A stretch of 64,000 bases of DNA from Candidatus Neomarinimicrobiota bacterium (GCA_021734025.1 JAIPJS010000018.1:1-64000); one strand, 5' to 3'. Counted from the first letter of the stretch, positions 1-9,319 are shown. The notes: generated from the sequence alone by a model not told the origin. Numbers and translations: made by a program.

Positions 1-343
1 CGTACGCCATCTCAAAGGGCTGGCCTAAAATTGTATTGGGGCTTGCCGGAACTGTCATATACCCCCAATAGTTTGAACCTCCCGGTTTATCAGGGATAAA
101 GGCTCCCAGGCCGGCTGCGTCGTCATTGCCTCGTTCAAAGCCTCTGTCGGGATTCGGAATATCAACAGGGTTCTCCGTATAGTTAAGATCCTGTAACACC
201 AGCTGGGCTGTTTCTTTCTTATCCGCACCATCCAATACATTTTCGTTTCCGGAAGCCTCCCCCGCAAATGCGGCACACAGCAAGCCTGTCAACAACAGGC
301 AACCGATTGACATGCCTATATTCACTCTCAATGCTTTCTTCAT
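1..343 (-). CDS. DUF4874/DUF4832-type secreted protein, N-terminal part (runs off left edge)
   Basis: The reading frame is open from an ATG at 343 down to base 1 and has no stop in the window, so only the first ~114 residues are present. It opens with a signal peptide (MKKALRVNIGMSIGCLLL...) and continues to the motif NPVDIPNPDRGF, the entry motif of DUF4874 proteins. This first ~70-residue segment is almost identical, also in DNA, to the start of the next gene, after which the two sequences diverge. A GGAG ribosome-binding site precedes the ATG. It is probably the downstream member of a tandem pair. Biochemical function is unknown; DUF4874/DUF4832 proteins are predicted carbohydrate-active TIM-barrel plus beta-sandwich proteins. 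Confidence 0.75.
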   Translation of the reverse strand, partial: MKKALRVNIGMSIGCLLLTGLLCAAFAGEASGNENVLDGADKKETAQLVLQDLNYTENPVDIPNPDRGFERGNDDAAGLGAFIPDKPGGSNYWGYMTVPASPNTILGQPFEMAY

Positions 344-396
344 AACCTGATCTCCAACTTAGTATAGTTACTGTTCGCTCTTTGGCCGATGTACAT

Positions 397-2202
397 CTAT
401 GGGACAACTGTCGTCGAACCGATCAGGTTTGCAGCAAGGGAGGTACTCCATATATCGTAATTCGCAAACCGTATACAGCGTCTGTCAGTGCTGGTCTCTT
501 TCGGATCATTGATCTTCAGGTACATATCATATTCACCGGGAGGAACCTCACCCAGTGCCCCCATATCAGTTGAGAAGTTCAAATCCCGCCATGCATCGGT
601 ATTCTCCGCCCTGCTGTCCAGATCAGGCCGCCAATCCCGTGCGTCAAGGTCCGTAAGTACCGTGTATGTGTTACACCCGTCTTTGGATTTCAGAATCAGC
701 GACACATTTTTCCTGTTGACTATATGACCAAAACCGACGTTCTGGATCTTCCCTTCAAACCACAGGGTCCCATCCTGCTTTACCCGTTCACTTGCCCTGG
801 CCTCCCGTAGCACCAGCCGGTAGCCCAGTCTGTCACGCATATATTCCATCCCGTTTCTGCCGTCATATACCGGGTCAAAGATGGCCGTTCGAGTCACTCC
901 ATCGTGCGGAGGGGTAAACGGTGCGGTGACATTTTCTTCAGTGTAGACAAAATCACCCCAGAGTTTATACGTGCGCCAGTTCCAGCTTGTATTCAGATGC
1001 GTTGTTTGAGCATACGCGGCTTCATACAGAACGTTGCGAAATCTGGGATAAATATTATCGTCAGACCCGGGCCCAACTGATTCGCCGCCATAGAAGTTAT
1101 TTTGATTTCTCATCCAGGTTAAAGCCGCGTTACGATCATAATCGCCTCCGATTAATCTGAACCCTTCAGAAAGCGAGCCATTGTCAGTATAGTCGTTCCC
1201 ACCCGCCGAATAACTATCGTTGAACATACCAAACCGTTGCGCCTCTGTTCCACGATCCGGGGCCGGCATTAAATTGGTAAAGCTGTAATCAGTGCCGTAC
1301 TCGACGTTATGCCATGCCATGACTCCGCCCGCATGCACTAAAATTGACCGCGACTCGGGAACATAGTCCAGCAGCGCTTCCAACAGCCAGTGATACCCTT
1401 TCGCGGTTCCGGCATATGATGACGAGTGCATTTCGCCCCATGGGCCGAAGATACCCCCCTTGACAGCCATTATGCAGTCTTCGAATTCGCTGAAAATATT
1501 TCCAAGCTGCCAGAGATGATATTGCACCCAGTTTTTTTCCTCATGGCCGGGTATGCCGCACAGACCAGATTCATTAACAACTCCCGATTCATACCAAACC
1601 CGGCCTTTCGGCGCCCCCGGTTCGCAATCATGAATGAATTGGTTATATCCTCCGCGATTATTATAAGTAAAACCCCGGCCGTCATAACTGAATTTCACAA
1701 TGGCAACAGCTTTGCTTTCTCTAACTCGTTGAAGTGCTGCCCTTATATATTCAATTGCAGCGGGTGTTAAAGGTTGAGTTGTGCCATAATCCGGCGGACT
1801 GTCGCCTTCATCACTCCAGGGCCCTATGGGCAGTCCGTTGAGTGGGGCATTCGAGGAGAAGTTCCTCAGGTCAAACGACATATAAACGATGCGGGCATTA
1901 ACAAAGACCGTGGTGCCGCTGACAACGGCTCCCAGGTCAGGAAAATCCGGAGTTTTATCACCGTCGACCGGAACTACATATTCCTGGGCTCTGTAAAAGC
2001 CCCTGTCCGGATTCGGAATATCAACAGGGTTCTCAGCATAGTTAAGATCCTGTAGCACCAGCGGGGCTGCTCCTTTCTCATCCGCACCATTCAATACATT
2101 TTCGTTTCCGGAAGCCTTTCCCGCAAATGCGGCAAACAGCAAGCCTATCAACAGCAGGCAACCGATTGACATGACTGTATTCACTCTCAATGCTTTTTTC
2201 AT
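397..2202 (-). CDS. Secreted DUF4874/DUF4832 protein (putative glycoside hydrolase-like)
   Basis: 601 residues. An N-terminal signal peptide (residues 1-32) is followed by a DUF4874-like barrel (about 55-300) containing NPDRGFYR, the FVNARIVYMSF strand and the GIFGPWGEMHSS segment, where the conserved W-G-E resembles an active-site motif of clan-A glycosidases. A DUF4832-like C-terminal part follows (about 320-600), ending in a beta-sandwich (LWFEGKIQNVGFGHI onwards). Length fits a DUF4874+DUF4832 architecture. The ATG at 2202 has GGAG about 9 bases upstream. It lies 53 bases upstream of the partial paralogue at the left edge. The substrate is unknown; the hydrolase role is inferred from fold and context only. 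Confidence 0.75.
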   Translation of the reverse strand: MKKALRVNTVMSIGCLLLIGLLFAAFAGKASGNENVLNGADEKGAAPLVLQDLNYAENPVDIPNPDRGFYRAQEYVVPVDGDKTPDFPDLGAVVSGTTVFVNARIVYMSFDLRNFSSNAPLNGLPIGPWSDEGDSPPDYGTTQPLTPAAIEYIRAALQRVRESKAVAIVKFSYDGRGFTYNNRGGYNQFIHDCEPGAPKGRVWYESGVVNESGLCGIPGHEEKNWVQYHLWQLGNIFSEFEDCIMAVKGGIFGPWGEMHSSSYAGTAKGYHWLLEALLDYVPESRSILVHAGGVMAWHNVEYGTDYSFTNLMPAPDRGTEAQRFGMFNDSYSAGGNDYTDNGSLSEGFRLIGGDYDRNAALTWMRNQNNFYGGESVGPGSDDNIYPRFRNVLYEAAYAQTTHLNTSWNWRTYKLWGDFVYTEENVTAPFTPPHDGVTRTAIFDPVYDGRNGMEYMRDRLGYRLVLREARASERVKQDGTLWFEGKIQNVGFGHIVNRKNVSLILKSKDGCNTYTVLTDLDARDWRPDLDSRAENTDAWRDLNFSTDMGALGEVPPGEYDMYLKINDPKETSTDRRCIRFANYDIWSTSLAANLIGSTTVVP

Positions 2203-2456
2203 AATCCGATCTCCAACTTAATTAAAGTTTTCGTTTTATTTAGGTATTATTATTAAGGAAAAATATCTAAACATAAATTATATAAAATTGTTTTTCCCCA
2301 AAATAATAAATTTGATTATCGCTGGTTGTCAACGATCACAACCGGCAAATGCTGCCCGAATCATCGCTTGCGGACCTGCGCAATCCGTCCTCCGGTCAGG
2401 GCAGGAAGCCGCATTCCCCGCCGGAAAACAGTTTGCCAGTGGCGCCTGTTCAGGCT
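2203..2456. other. Intergenic region with candidate hairpin and AgaR-box-like T-rich site
   Basis: There is no credible gene here. An imperfect hairpin occupies 2321-2346 (arms GCTGGTTGT/ACAACCGGC, one G-T pair). On the minus strand it is followed by an A/T-rich run and could terminate the upstream amidohydrolase transcript. At 2229-2241, just before the ribosome-binding site of the gene starting at 2202, is TTTCGTTTTATTT, which resembles DeoR-family AgaR boxes as recalled. A short plus-strand reading frame across this stretch has no family features and is judged spurious. Confidence 0.35.
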
Positions 2457-3512
2457 TTATTGAATATTATATCCCAGTTCTTTAAGCTGTTCACTTAAAT
2501 GGGGATAAATTCTGGCTGCATTTTTATAATAAATTTTTTCCAGAACCTCCAGCGGTAAGGCCAGACCCCGCGTTTCATTCATACCGAAGAAACCGCCCTC
2601 CACCATTTCATCGGTTTCCAGAATCCTGAAAGTCCGGTTATACTGTTCAGATCTCGCTTTGGCTTCTTCCGGATTCTCAAAAGACCCGATATCGGTCGCA
2701 TAAAGAATTCTGTCGGCCCATTCAATCATAAAAGCCCGCAGATTTTCACGGTCAACCAAGTGGTAATACTGAAATGTCGCAGCAAGATCAATATTCAGGT
2801 TGGGGAAAGTCGCCAGCATATTCCGCAGATAGTCGAGCTGCGCATCCTGGCAAACCAGCCAATCGCCATGGGCCGTAACCGCCACCAGATCGGGATGGCG
2901 CTCCAGCACCCGCCGCCAGGCGGTAATTTCCCGCCAGTATTCAACCGGATCGGCCAGCCATTTTGAGCGGTTCCCATAGGGACCGTTGGGATCGGCAATA
3001 TGGATCGAAGCGGCAACCATGCCGATCCTTTCCATCTCCGCAAACGTCGGTTCATGTACCAGGTTATCAATATAGCGGAATCCCTCCTGTCCTTCCTTGA
3101 GTTTCCGATAATACGGACCGGCCCAGATCTTATATCCCGCATAGCCTTTTTCCAGCCATTTATGTAGGTCTTTCGGCGGATTATCAAGCCCGTCGTGCGC
3201 CGAATAATCCGATATGCAGGTAAGCACCCGGCCCTTGCTCACTTCCAAAGATTTTTCCAGATCGGGAATCGGATTCTCGCTGCTGCCGAGATCGATCCAC
3301 ATGGCCAGATCCGCATGGTAATCCCGCTGCAGGATTTTACGCATTTCCAGAAAGTTGGCTACCCCATCCGCATTACCCCCGATATGGGTATGTACATCGA
3401 TTCTGGGAATATCAGAATAATTTGATTTCTCCTGCGCATAGCCGAACATTGTAAAAGTCAGCACACTCAGTATGACTGTCACTGCCGCAGCATGCTTGTT
3501 TATCATTTTCAT
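2457..3512 (-). CDS. Secreted PF04909-type amidohydrolase
   Basis: 351 residues with a signal peptide (residues 1-26, ending FGYAQ). The metal-binding HxH is seen in PRIDVHTHIGG (H41, H43); further likely ligands lie in SIHIADP (around 170), VTAHGDW (around 216) and LYATDIGSF (around 273). This is the layout of amidohydrolase family 2 TIM barrels, which include lactonases and nonoxidative decarboxylases. It is 37 bases from the stop of the next gene upstream, itself an amidohydrolase, so the two are probably cotranscribed. Export is unusual for this family, whose characterised members are mainly cytoplasmic. The substrate cannot be deduced; a sugar lactone or esterified/acylated sugar is possible. 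Confidence 0.8.
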   Translation of the reverse strand: MKMINKHAAAVTVILSVLTFTMFGYAQEKSNYSDIPRIDVHTHIGGNADGVANFLEMRKILQRDYHADLAMWIDLGSSENPIPDLEKSLEVSKGRVLTCISDYSAHDGLDNPPKDLHKWLEKGYAGYKIWAGPYYRKLKEGQEGFRYIDNLVHEPTFAEMERIGMVAASIHIADPNGPYGNRSKWLADPVEYWREITAWRRVLERHPDLVAVTAHGDWLVCQDAQLDYLRNMLATFPNLNIDLAATFQYYHLVDRENLRAFMIEWADRILYATDIGSFENPEEAKARSEQYNRTFRILETDEMVEGGFFGMNETRGLALPLEVLEKIYYKNAARIYPHLSEQLKELGYNIQ

Positions 3513-3549
3513 ATTTCACTCCTTACTGTATTCAACAGATATCATGTGA

Positions 3550-4647
3550 TTATTCAGCGCCTTTGAACAAACTCAAAATTTTGAGGGCATTTTTATTATA
3601 TATTTTCTCCAGCACTTCGTCCGGCAGATGCACCCCGTAAATCATCCAGCGCCCCTGCTGTTTATGCGCCGGGGTAGGATCAAAATATTCATCATCGGTT
3701 TCCAGAAAGCGGTAATACACCCGGTAGGACTCCGCGTTACAGGGCGTGTCCGTGCCGAATAACACCCGGTCCTGATATTTAATAAAAAACCGCCGGGCGG
3801 TATAAGGCTGGCGGCCCAGCTCGCTGATGCGCGCATTGATATCTACATAAAAATTGGGATAGACATCCAGCCACATGGAAACCCGGTGCAGCTCTTCGGG
3901 CAGGGTTCCCATGTGCGCCCCGATAAAAATCGTATTGGGATGCCTGGCAAATACCCGGTTCCGTTGGGCAAGTATTTCCTCTTTGGTGGGATAATCATTG
4001 CCGGTAAACAGCCAGTCCTCATGTCCCGCCAGCTCATCGTAGCGTTCATTGTATTTATCCATGGGCGTAAAAAACGCCTTGGGATCGGAGACATGAATCA
4101 TCACCGGAATGCCCAGCTCCGCACACTTTTCCCAGATGGGATCGATGCGTGGATCATCCACCCGTACCAGTTTCCCGCTTTTATCGCGGTAACCGAGTCC
4201 CAGCGATTTGGCAATTTTCAGACCGCGGCAGCCCATTTTTACCGCTTCTTCCAACCGTTCCGCTTCTTTCCGGCCGAAATCGGGATCATCGATATTGCTG
4301 AAGTCCGGGCGGAAAAAGAGCAGGAACCGTTCTTCGGAGACAGCGTGTGAGCGCTTTATATGCTCTTTGTAAAAATCATCCTTGGAATTGGCATCCAGAC
4401 TCACACACTTCCACACCCCTGCCTTATCCATTTCTTCCAGATACTTCTCCGTATTCTCAAGCCGTCCCAGGTGATTGTGGATATCTATCACCGGAAATTT
4501 GGGCTTGAGTATTTTTGTTTCTTTTACGATCATCTGGCTTTTAGGCTGCCAGTCGAGAAGCTTCAGATCGTAGGATTGCCCATTCGCCTGCGCTAAAAGG
4601 GTAATACAGGCAGTCAGTACCATAGCTGTTTCTAAAAACCTTTTCAT
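3550..4647 (-). CDS. Secreted PF04909-type amidohydrolase (second copy)
   Basis: About 365 residues from the ATG at 4647, chosen because it starts a clear signal peptide (MKRFLETAMVLTACITLLAQ) and is preceded by GAAAGG. The frame is open for 29 more codons upstream, but those residues do not look like an export signal. Metal ligands are seen in VIDIHNHLGR (H57, H59), MIHVSDP, IGAHMGTLP and LFGTDTPCN. The last ~100 residues (YYRFLETDDEYFDP... IYNKNALKIL) match the same region of the amidohydrolase at 45250-46335, indicating a close paralogue. It neighbours GH-like genes, suggesting action on a released saccharide derivative. The substrate is unknown. Confidence 0.8.
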   Translation of the reverse strand: MKRFLETAMVLTACITLLAQANGQSYDLKLLDWQPKSQMIVKETKILKPKFPVIDIHNHLGRLENTEKYLEEMDKAGVWKCVSLDANSKDDFYKEHIKRSHAVSEERFLLFFRPDFSNIDDPDFGRKEAERLEEAVKMGCRGLKIAKSLGLGYRDKSGKLVRVDDPRIDPIWEKCAELGIPVMIHVSDPKAFFTPMDKYNERYDELAGHEDWLFTGNDYPTKEEILAQRNRVFARHPNTIFIGAHMGTLPEELHRVSMWLDVYPNFYVDINARISELGRQPYTARRFFIKYQDRVLFGTDTPCNAESYRVYYRFLETDDEYFDPTPAHKQQGRWMIYGVHLPDEVLEKIYNKNALKILSLFKGAE

Positions 4648-4756
4648 GTTCGTGCCTTTCTTTATCATCTGATTCATCAACTGCACCGGAATCTCTATTA
4701 CACGGATAACCATCCGGCCGGTTTTAACACTCATATTTTAAAATTTCAGCATCCGC

Positions 4757-6955
4757 TTATTCATAATAGACGGTTACCAGGCTATACACCTCGAATGACG
4801 GAATATCAATTTCGATAAAAGGATCCCCGAACCTGAATGAAATTTCTGCGGTATCCGACAGAGGCGATCCCGCCGTCACCCGTTTAACTTTCTTCCCTTC
4901 CGGCACCCGAAGCGACACTTTCACATCTTCCGCCGGGGTGACTTCTCCGTCCAGATTTACGTTGTAATTCACCAGATGAACCAACTGCAGATTTTTCCCG
5001 GGCTGATCCATAGTTGTAAATTCAACAGTGGAAGGTGCGGACATCTTTCCGGATAAATTCCCCTGCGCCGTCCATTCCACCGCAGCGGGAATGGCCTCAA
5101 AAGCGGGTTTTATGCGATCCGGAAATTTTCCCTGACCGTACATCATGTGATCATCGGGTAATGGGGTGTCTCCGGTTCCGCCTTTTCCCACGGGCAAAGG
5201 ATTAAACGGGACGAATACCACCCGGCCTTCCCCCACGTCACTCCTGGTAATTTCAACCGGTGTGTTCTGTAAATCGAATCCCAGCAGTCCGGCCAGACCA
5301 AGATTTTCCCGGCGCAGACCGTATTCATCTTTGAAGGAAGAAAGACCAAGAACCACCAATCCGCCGCCATTCCGGACATAATTTTCAATGATTTTAACTT
5401 CGCGATCGCTCATGAGCGGCACGTAGGGAAGCACCAGTACATCATACTTTGCCAGCTCCTCCCGGCTGAAATCCCGTTCCACAGTCATGACATGGGCAAT
5501 GCCGTTATCGGCAAGCATCCGGGAAGCGGGATTGAAGTAGCTGAATTCATCGCTGTAAAACTGGTCGATCGAACAGAATACAGCCACATTGGCAGCCAGT
5601 TTTGCGCCGATCAGATTTTCTTCGTTTTTCTCAAAGAAAGCATATATCTGCTCCGCCCCGCTGTGAACCCTGGGCGAGATCGGCTCACCGAATGTTTCTC
5701 TCACCACGCTGAACGTATTGTGATTGGCAAAGGCTTCTCCGATATTAAGCTTTATCAGATTGAACAGGGCATCTTCATTGGGTATGGGTTTAGGCGTCGA
5801 TGGCTGAATGCAGTACATCCACACCGGTTTCTGCATGGCAGAGGCGGCCAGGAATTTCAACGGCCCGGAATTACTGATCTTGGTTCCCATTTCTGTGCGG
5901 GGCACTGACTGCAAACCGTGCTGAATCTCCGAATAGAAAAAATCCATGACGGTGCCCATCATTTCCATATCATCGCCATTGGTGTAGGCCATATTTCCGT
6001 ATGCGCCCCCGTTGATATTTCCCGAAATTCGAAAATCCGGATTAACTGTTCGGGCGGCCGCACGCACCTGCCGCTGAAATTCGGTTAATGACCAGCTCCT
6101 GAACTGCAGCCATTCCCGCCAAAGCACCATGGTATTGTCGACCGGCGGTTCGATGGTAGTGATATCGGTTATTCCGTATCGTTTTTTCAAATATTGAGAA
6201 GATACGTTTTCGCGCAGATAGGTTCGGAATGCCTCTTTTGAATGGGGGCAGTAGCAGGTGCCGCCGTGAACTTTCGTCCAGTCGATATAGGCGCCGTCAA
6301 ATCCCCCCGCTGCAATGAGTTTCAGAACCCCTTCCATATACTGGACATAGGAGGGATTATCCTGGCAGCCGAACATTTCAAATCTGCCGCCGGTGCGCGG
6401 GGCATTGGGATGCCGGAAACGATAGTATGAATATTTTCCGTCATGGGTGTAGCGCGGCCATTTATCCGGCCCCTCGGGCGGCCTGGGACCGAAATATTCC
6501 TGGTAAGCATTCCATAAACCCGGCGCCTGATAGGCGTCATTCAGGTTTAACTCTTCCGGTTTTGGAATATCTTCAAACGTTTCACTGCTGCCGCCCAGCG
6601 CCATGGTGGTATAGGCAATAACATACATTCCCTCCCGGTGGAATTTTTCCACCCGTTTCCTGGATTGTTGCAGCATGCGTTTGAATTCAGACATATCGGT
6701 GATATACTCACCGCTCTCACTGTCCTTTGGAAATATAATCGGACCGCCAGTCTGATTTACCGTTGCATGCAGCCGGTTCAGCAGTTCGAAGTTGTCATGG
6801 GATCTCACAATTCGTATGTGACCCCAGTCCCATGGTCCCAGTTTCTGCGTTTCACTGGACACATCTGCTTGGGACAAAGCGGAATTTATATTCAATGAGA
6901 GAAAGAAGAATACTGATAGTAAAAATATCAAGCACTGTCTTAGTTTCTTTTTCAT
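4757..6955 (-). CDS. Secreted GH-like protein with beta-galactosidase trimerisation-like domain
   Basis: About 732 residues from the ATG at 6955, which has GGGGGA upstream and begins a signal peptide (MKKKLRQCLIFLLSVFFF); an upstream extension of the frame lacks signal-like character. The N-terminal half (about 40-430) is a TIM barrel resembling GHL6/GH42-like hypothetical hydrolases, with the striking segment GFDGAYIDWTKVHGGTCYC. Residues ~440-650 resemble the glutamine-amidotransferase-like trimerisation domain of GH42 enzymes (YDVLVLPYVPLMSDREVKII, NGGGLVVLGLSS). A small beta domain ends the protein. It is a clear paralogue of the gene at 14695-16869. It lies downstream of the DUF2271-like and GH109 genes, likely in one transcript. 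Hydrolase activity is inferred, not proven. Confidence 0.75.
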   Translation of the reverse strand: MKKKLRQCLIFLLSVFFFLSLNINSALSQADVSSETQKLGPWDWGHIRIVRSHDNFELLNRLHATVNQTGGPIIFPKDSESGEYITDMSEFKRMLQQSRKRVEKFHREGMYVIAYTTMALGGSSETFEDIPKPEELNLNDAYQAPGLWNAYQEYFGPRPPEGPDKWPRYTHDGKYSYYRFRHPNAPRTGGRFEMFGCQDNPSYVQYMEGVLKLIAAGGFDGAYIDWTKVHGGTCYCPHSKEAFRTYLRENVSSQYLKKRYGITDITTIEPPVDNTMVLWREWLQFRSWSLTEFQRQVRAAARTVNPDFRISGNINGGAYGNMAYTNGDDMEMMGTVMDFFYSEIQHGLQSVPRTEMGTKISNSGPLKFLAASAMQKPVWMYCIQPSTPKPIPNEDALFNLIKLNIGEAFANHNTFSVVRETFGEPISPRVHSGAEQIYAFFEKNEENLIGAKLAANVAVFCSIDQFYSDEFSYFNPASRMLADNGIAHVMTVERDFSREELAKYDVLVLPYVPLMSDREVKIIENYVRNGGGLVVLGLSSFKDEYGLRRENLGLAGLLGFDLQNTPVEITRSDVGEGRVVFVPFNPLPVGKGGTGDTPLPDDHMMYGQGKFPDRIKPAFEAIPAAVEWTAQGNLSGKMSAPSTVEFTTMDQPGKNLQLVHLVNYNVNLDGEVTPAEDVKVSLRVPEGKKVKRVTAGSPLSDTAEISFRFGDPFIEIDIPSFEVYSLVTVYYE

Positions 6956-7043
6956 TATTTCCCCCTGTGAAAAAGTTTTGCAATCATTTGGAAGGATGTA
7001 GCCTTCCCCCATATTATATTTCCAACAGCGCATCTCTTCCCCC

Positions 7044-7736
7044 TTATTCACACTGCACAACAATGTCGGAAAAGACCTGTTTTGCACTCTTCATATTCTT
7101 CAAATCCGAATTAATCTCGGTCGTGAAATAGTACTGATCAGTTCTGCCGATGACTTTCGGGACTGAGCGTTCCCCTCTTTCGGTGAGAATCGTTCCCTTG
7201 TAAATAAGAGAGGGCTGCCCATTGCCGTGTTTATCCGGGCGATTATCGGAAGAAAACGCGGGGAAGTGCAGGTTGTAATCTCCGGCAACATTCATTTCAA
7301 TGTAGTAGATCCAGGTTTGACCGGATTCCAGTTCAACCGTTATATTAAAATTTTCAACCTTCGGCGTTGCTCCGGTGACACTTTCATAAAACGGTTTCCA
7401 GGGGCGCGGGAAATCATCCCTGCCTGTTTCGTTACGAAAAACGCCTATCCAGACCGGCAGCGAAACCGGACATTCTACTTTTCCGGCAAACTCTCCCGTC
7501 CCGGTCCGATGTGTGACAATAACGGTTTCTACCTCTCCAGTCTGCGGATTTTCCAGCCAGATGGCAAATTGAGGCGGCTCCCCGTAATCGCTCCTGTCAT
7601 AAACATCTCTTTCCTGATGAATACTGAAATTTAGCTCAACTTTTTCCGGTCCATCTTCACCATAGAGCATGCCGGATATCACGATGAGCGCTAAACATCC
7701 GGCTAAAACAGCCTTCGAAAATTTTCTAATATTCAT
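7044..7736 (-). CDS. Exported protein resembling DUF2271 periplasmic proteins
   Basis: 230 residues with a signal peptide (MNIRKFSKAVLAGCLALIVISG). The mature part contains PPQFAIWLENPQTGEVETV and VTHRTGTGEFAGKVECP, a pattern like DUF2271-type predicted periplasmic proteins, followed by a long beta-rich tail with WIYYIEMNVAGDYN. There are no obvious catalytic residues. Its start overlaps the end of the GH109-like gene by 11 bases, implying translational coupling, and it is 88 bases upstream of the GH-like gene. It may be a small sugar- or metal-binding accessory protein. Family placement is tentative. Confidence 0.6.
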   Translation of the reverse strand: MNIRKFSKAVLAGCLALIVISGMLYGEDGPEKVELNFSIHQERDVYDRSDYGEPPQFAIWLENPQTGEVETVIVTHRTGTGEFAGKVECPVSLPVWIGVFRNETGRDDFPRPWKPFYESVTGATPKVENFNITVELESGQTWIYYIEMNVAGDYNLHFPAFSSDNRPDKHGNGQPSLIYKGTILTERGERSVPKVIGRTDQYYFTTEINSDLKNMKSAKQVFSDIVVQCE

Positions 7737-9039
7737 CAGTCAGCCCGAAAATGGGTTCTTTGCGCATCCATTTTCCCTTGGTAAAGTCCGGAAATTCGAC
7801 TGGTTCACTGCCCCGGGCTATGGAGTGTTCCGACAGGGGAGAAATTACAATCCAGGAAGCGGTATCATACACATCAATCGGTGTGGGAATCTGCCGTTTT
7901 ACACATTCCACAAAAGCGCGGGTCTTCAGATAATCCGCACCGCCGTGCCCCGCTTTAATATCCTCGGATAAAAACTTTTTCCATAAGGGGTGTTCATACT
8001 TTTTCATGTAGGGTTCAAAGGGTTCCCAGGTTTCTTCCGGGCTTATCCCCTCCAGGTAAATGGACATATTATCTTCCATCCAGAGTCCGCGAGTTCCCTG
8101 CACCCGGTACATATTTGAATACGGCCGCGGCAGATTGGTATCATGATTAATGACAATGGTCTCGCCGTTCGCACATTTAATCACGGAGGTTACAATATCT
8201 CCCAGCGCATATTCCCGATTTGCATTCGGATGGTCGGGACTGAATTTTCGGGCGATATAATCTTTAATTCCGCGCGATTTTGTGGCGGTGGAGGTCATGG
8301 TTAAGAAGCGGTTGCCCCTGTCAATATCCAGACAATTCGCGATGGGACCCACGCCATGGGTCGGATAGAGATCCCCGTTTCGCTTAACGGAATGATGCCC
8401 TCTCCACCGCAGTTCTCCGGTCGGCCCGAATTTAACATACCGGACATCATGCTGGTATCCGCACTGACAGTGGATCAGTTCCCCAAACAGTCCCTTCCGG
8501 ACCATGTTGAGAATCGCCATGCTGTCCCGGTCGTAGCAATGGTTCTCCAGCATCATGCAGGGCATGCCCGATTCTTCCGAAGCCCGGACGAGCTGCCAGA
8601 CTTCATCCACCGAAGAGGCGCCCCAGACCTCTGGTGCACAGTATTTGCCAGCGCGCATGGTATCCACTGACATCGGGGTATGCCACACCCATGGCGTCGC
8701 AATGATAACGCCGTCCAGGTCATCCCGAACCACCATATTTTTGTAATCCGTTTCGCTTTTGGAATAGCCTTCGGGTTTTTTCCTTCCCGATTTTTCCACC
8801 AGACGCTGAGCCCGGGCTAAATGTTCCGGATCGATATCACAAATCGCCGGCACTTCCACATCTTCCATTCCCAGGCAGACCTTCAGCAGATTTGTTCCCT
8901 GGCTCCCCACCCCGATAAAACCGATCCGCACCTTTCTATCGTCCTTTTTACCCAGCAAAATATTGGGCGCGAAAGTTACCGCTAATCCGGTCACCGCACC
9001 GGCTTTTATAAAATGTCTTCGGTTAATGTTATTGCTCAC
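7726..9039 (-). CDS. GH109-like NAD-dependent glycosidase (Gfo/Idh/MocA family), Tat-exported
   Basis: 437 residues. The start is a GTG at 9039 with AGGAGG 8 bases upstream. A twin-arginine signal (NRRHFIKAG) precedes a Rossmann domain with VRIGFIGVGSQG (NAD binding, about residues 35-47), and a C-terminal Gfo/Idh/MocA domain carries NGDLYPTHGVGP, ENHCYDRDSM and GHGGADY. These features match GH109 alpha-N-acetylgalactosaminidases, which use tightly bound NAD in a redox-elimination mechanism and are commonly Tat-exported with cofactor. The family also contains other specificities, so GalNAc is the family precedent rather than proof. It fits with the galactosamine-type operon at 46-51 kb. It heads a three-gene run with the DUF2271-like and GH-like genes. 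Confidence 0.75.
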   Translation of the reverse strand: MSNNINRRHFIKAGAVTGLAVTFAPNILLGKKDDRKVRIGFIGVGSQGTNLLKVCLGMEDVEVPAICDIDPEHLARAQRLVEKSGRKKPEGYSKSETDYKNMVVRDDLDGVIIATPWVWHTPMSVDTMRAGKYCAPEVWGASSVDEVWQLVRASEESGMPCMMLENHCYDRDSMAILNMVRKGLFGELIHCQCGYQHDVRYVKFGPTGELRWRGHHSVKRNGDLYPTHGVGPIANCLDIDRGNRFLTMTSTATKSRGIKDYIARKFSPDHPNANREYALGDIVTSVIKCANGETIVINHDTNLPRPYSNMYRVQGTRGLWMEDNMSIYLEGISPEETWEPFEPYMKKYEHPLWKKFLSEDIKAGHGGADYLKTRAFVECVKRQIPTPIDVYDTASWIVISPLSEHSIARGSEPVEFPDFTKGKWMRKEPIFGLTDEY

Positions 9040-9134
9040 AATCTTAACCTCCTGATTTTATATGTCATGAGTTTTTCCTGTCGAGACTAAACTCTGTTTT
9101 TATATTCAAACCAAACATATTAGAACATCGCAGG

Positions 9135-9260
9135 TTATTTATTTTTCCACTCACCCAGGCTCTGCCAGTCCTGACTGCATCCATTTTTCAGTGGAAGCAG
9201 GAGAAAACAAAAAAGCAGAAACAGCACCAATTTTGGATAAAAGAAAAAATTGGATTTCAT
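9135..9260 (-). CDS. Small exported or lipoprotein ORF (41 aa), possibly a truncated GH-like gene start
   Basis: An ATG at 9258-9260 opens a 41-residue frame, too short for most gene callers. It has a strongly hydrophobic N-terminus (residues 4-23) ending LPLKNGC, which could be a weak lipobox, then QDWQSLGEWKNK and a TAA stop. The mature tail resembles the QEWEPLADWGHW mature start of the GH-like protein at 14695-16869. It may therefore be the surviving 5' end of a deleted paralogue rather than a functional small lipoprotein. AGGA lies about 11 bases upstream. The rest of this 280-base gap shows no gene. Confidence 0.4.
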   Translation of the reverse strand: MKSNFFFYPKLVLFLLFCFLLLPLKNGCSQDWQSLGEWKNK

Positions 9261-9319
9261 AACAAAAATTCCTGTTTTCAACGGTACATGTTACCGGTTT
9301 TAAATTATGCCGAAAGCTC

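Noticed and set aside
2288-2485. Plus-strand 65-codon open frame in the gap before the first amidohydrolase
   Set aside because: No ribosome-binding site or family features; it overlaps the 3' end of the amidohydrolase gene.
4648-4734. N-terminal extension of the second amidohydrolase
   Set aside because: The extra 29 residues have no export signal and the ATG at 4647 starts a good signal peptide with a ribosome-binding site.
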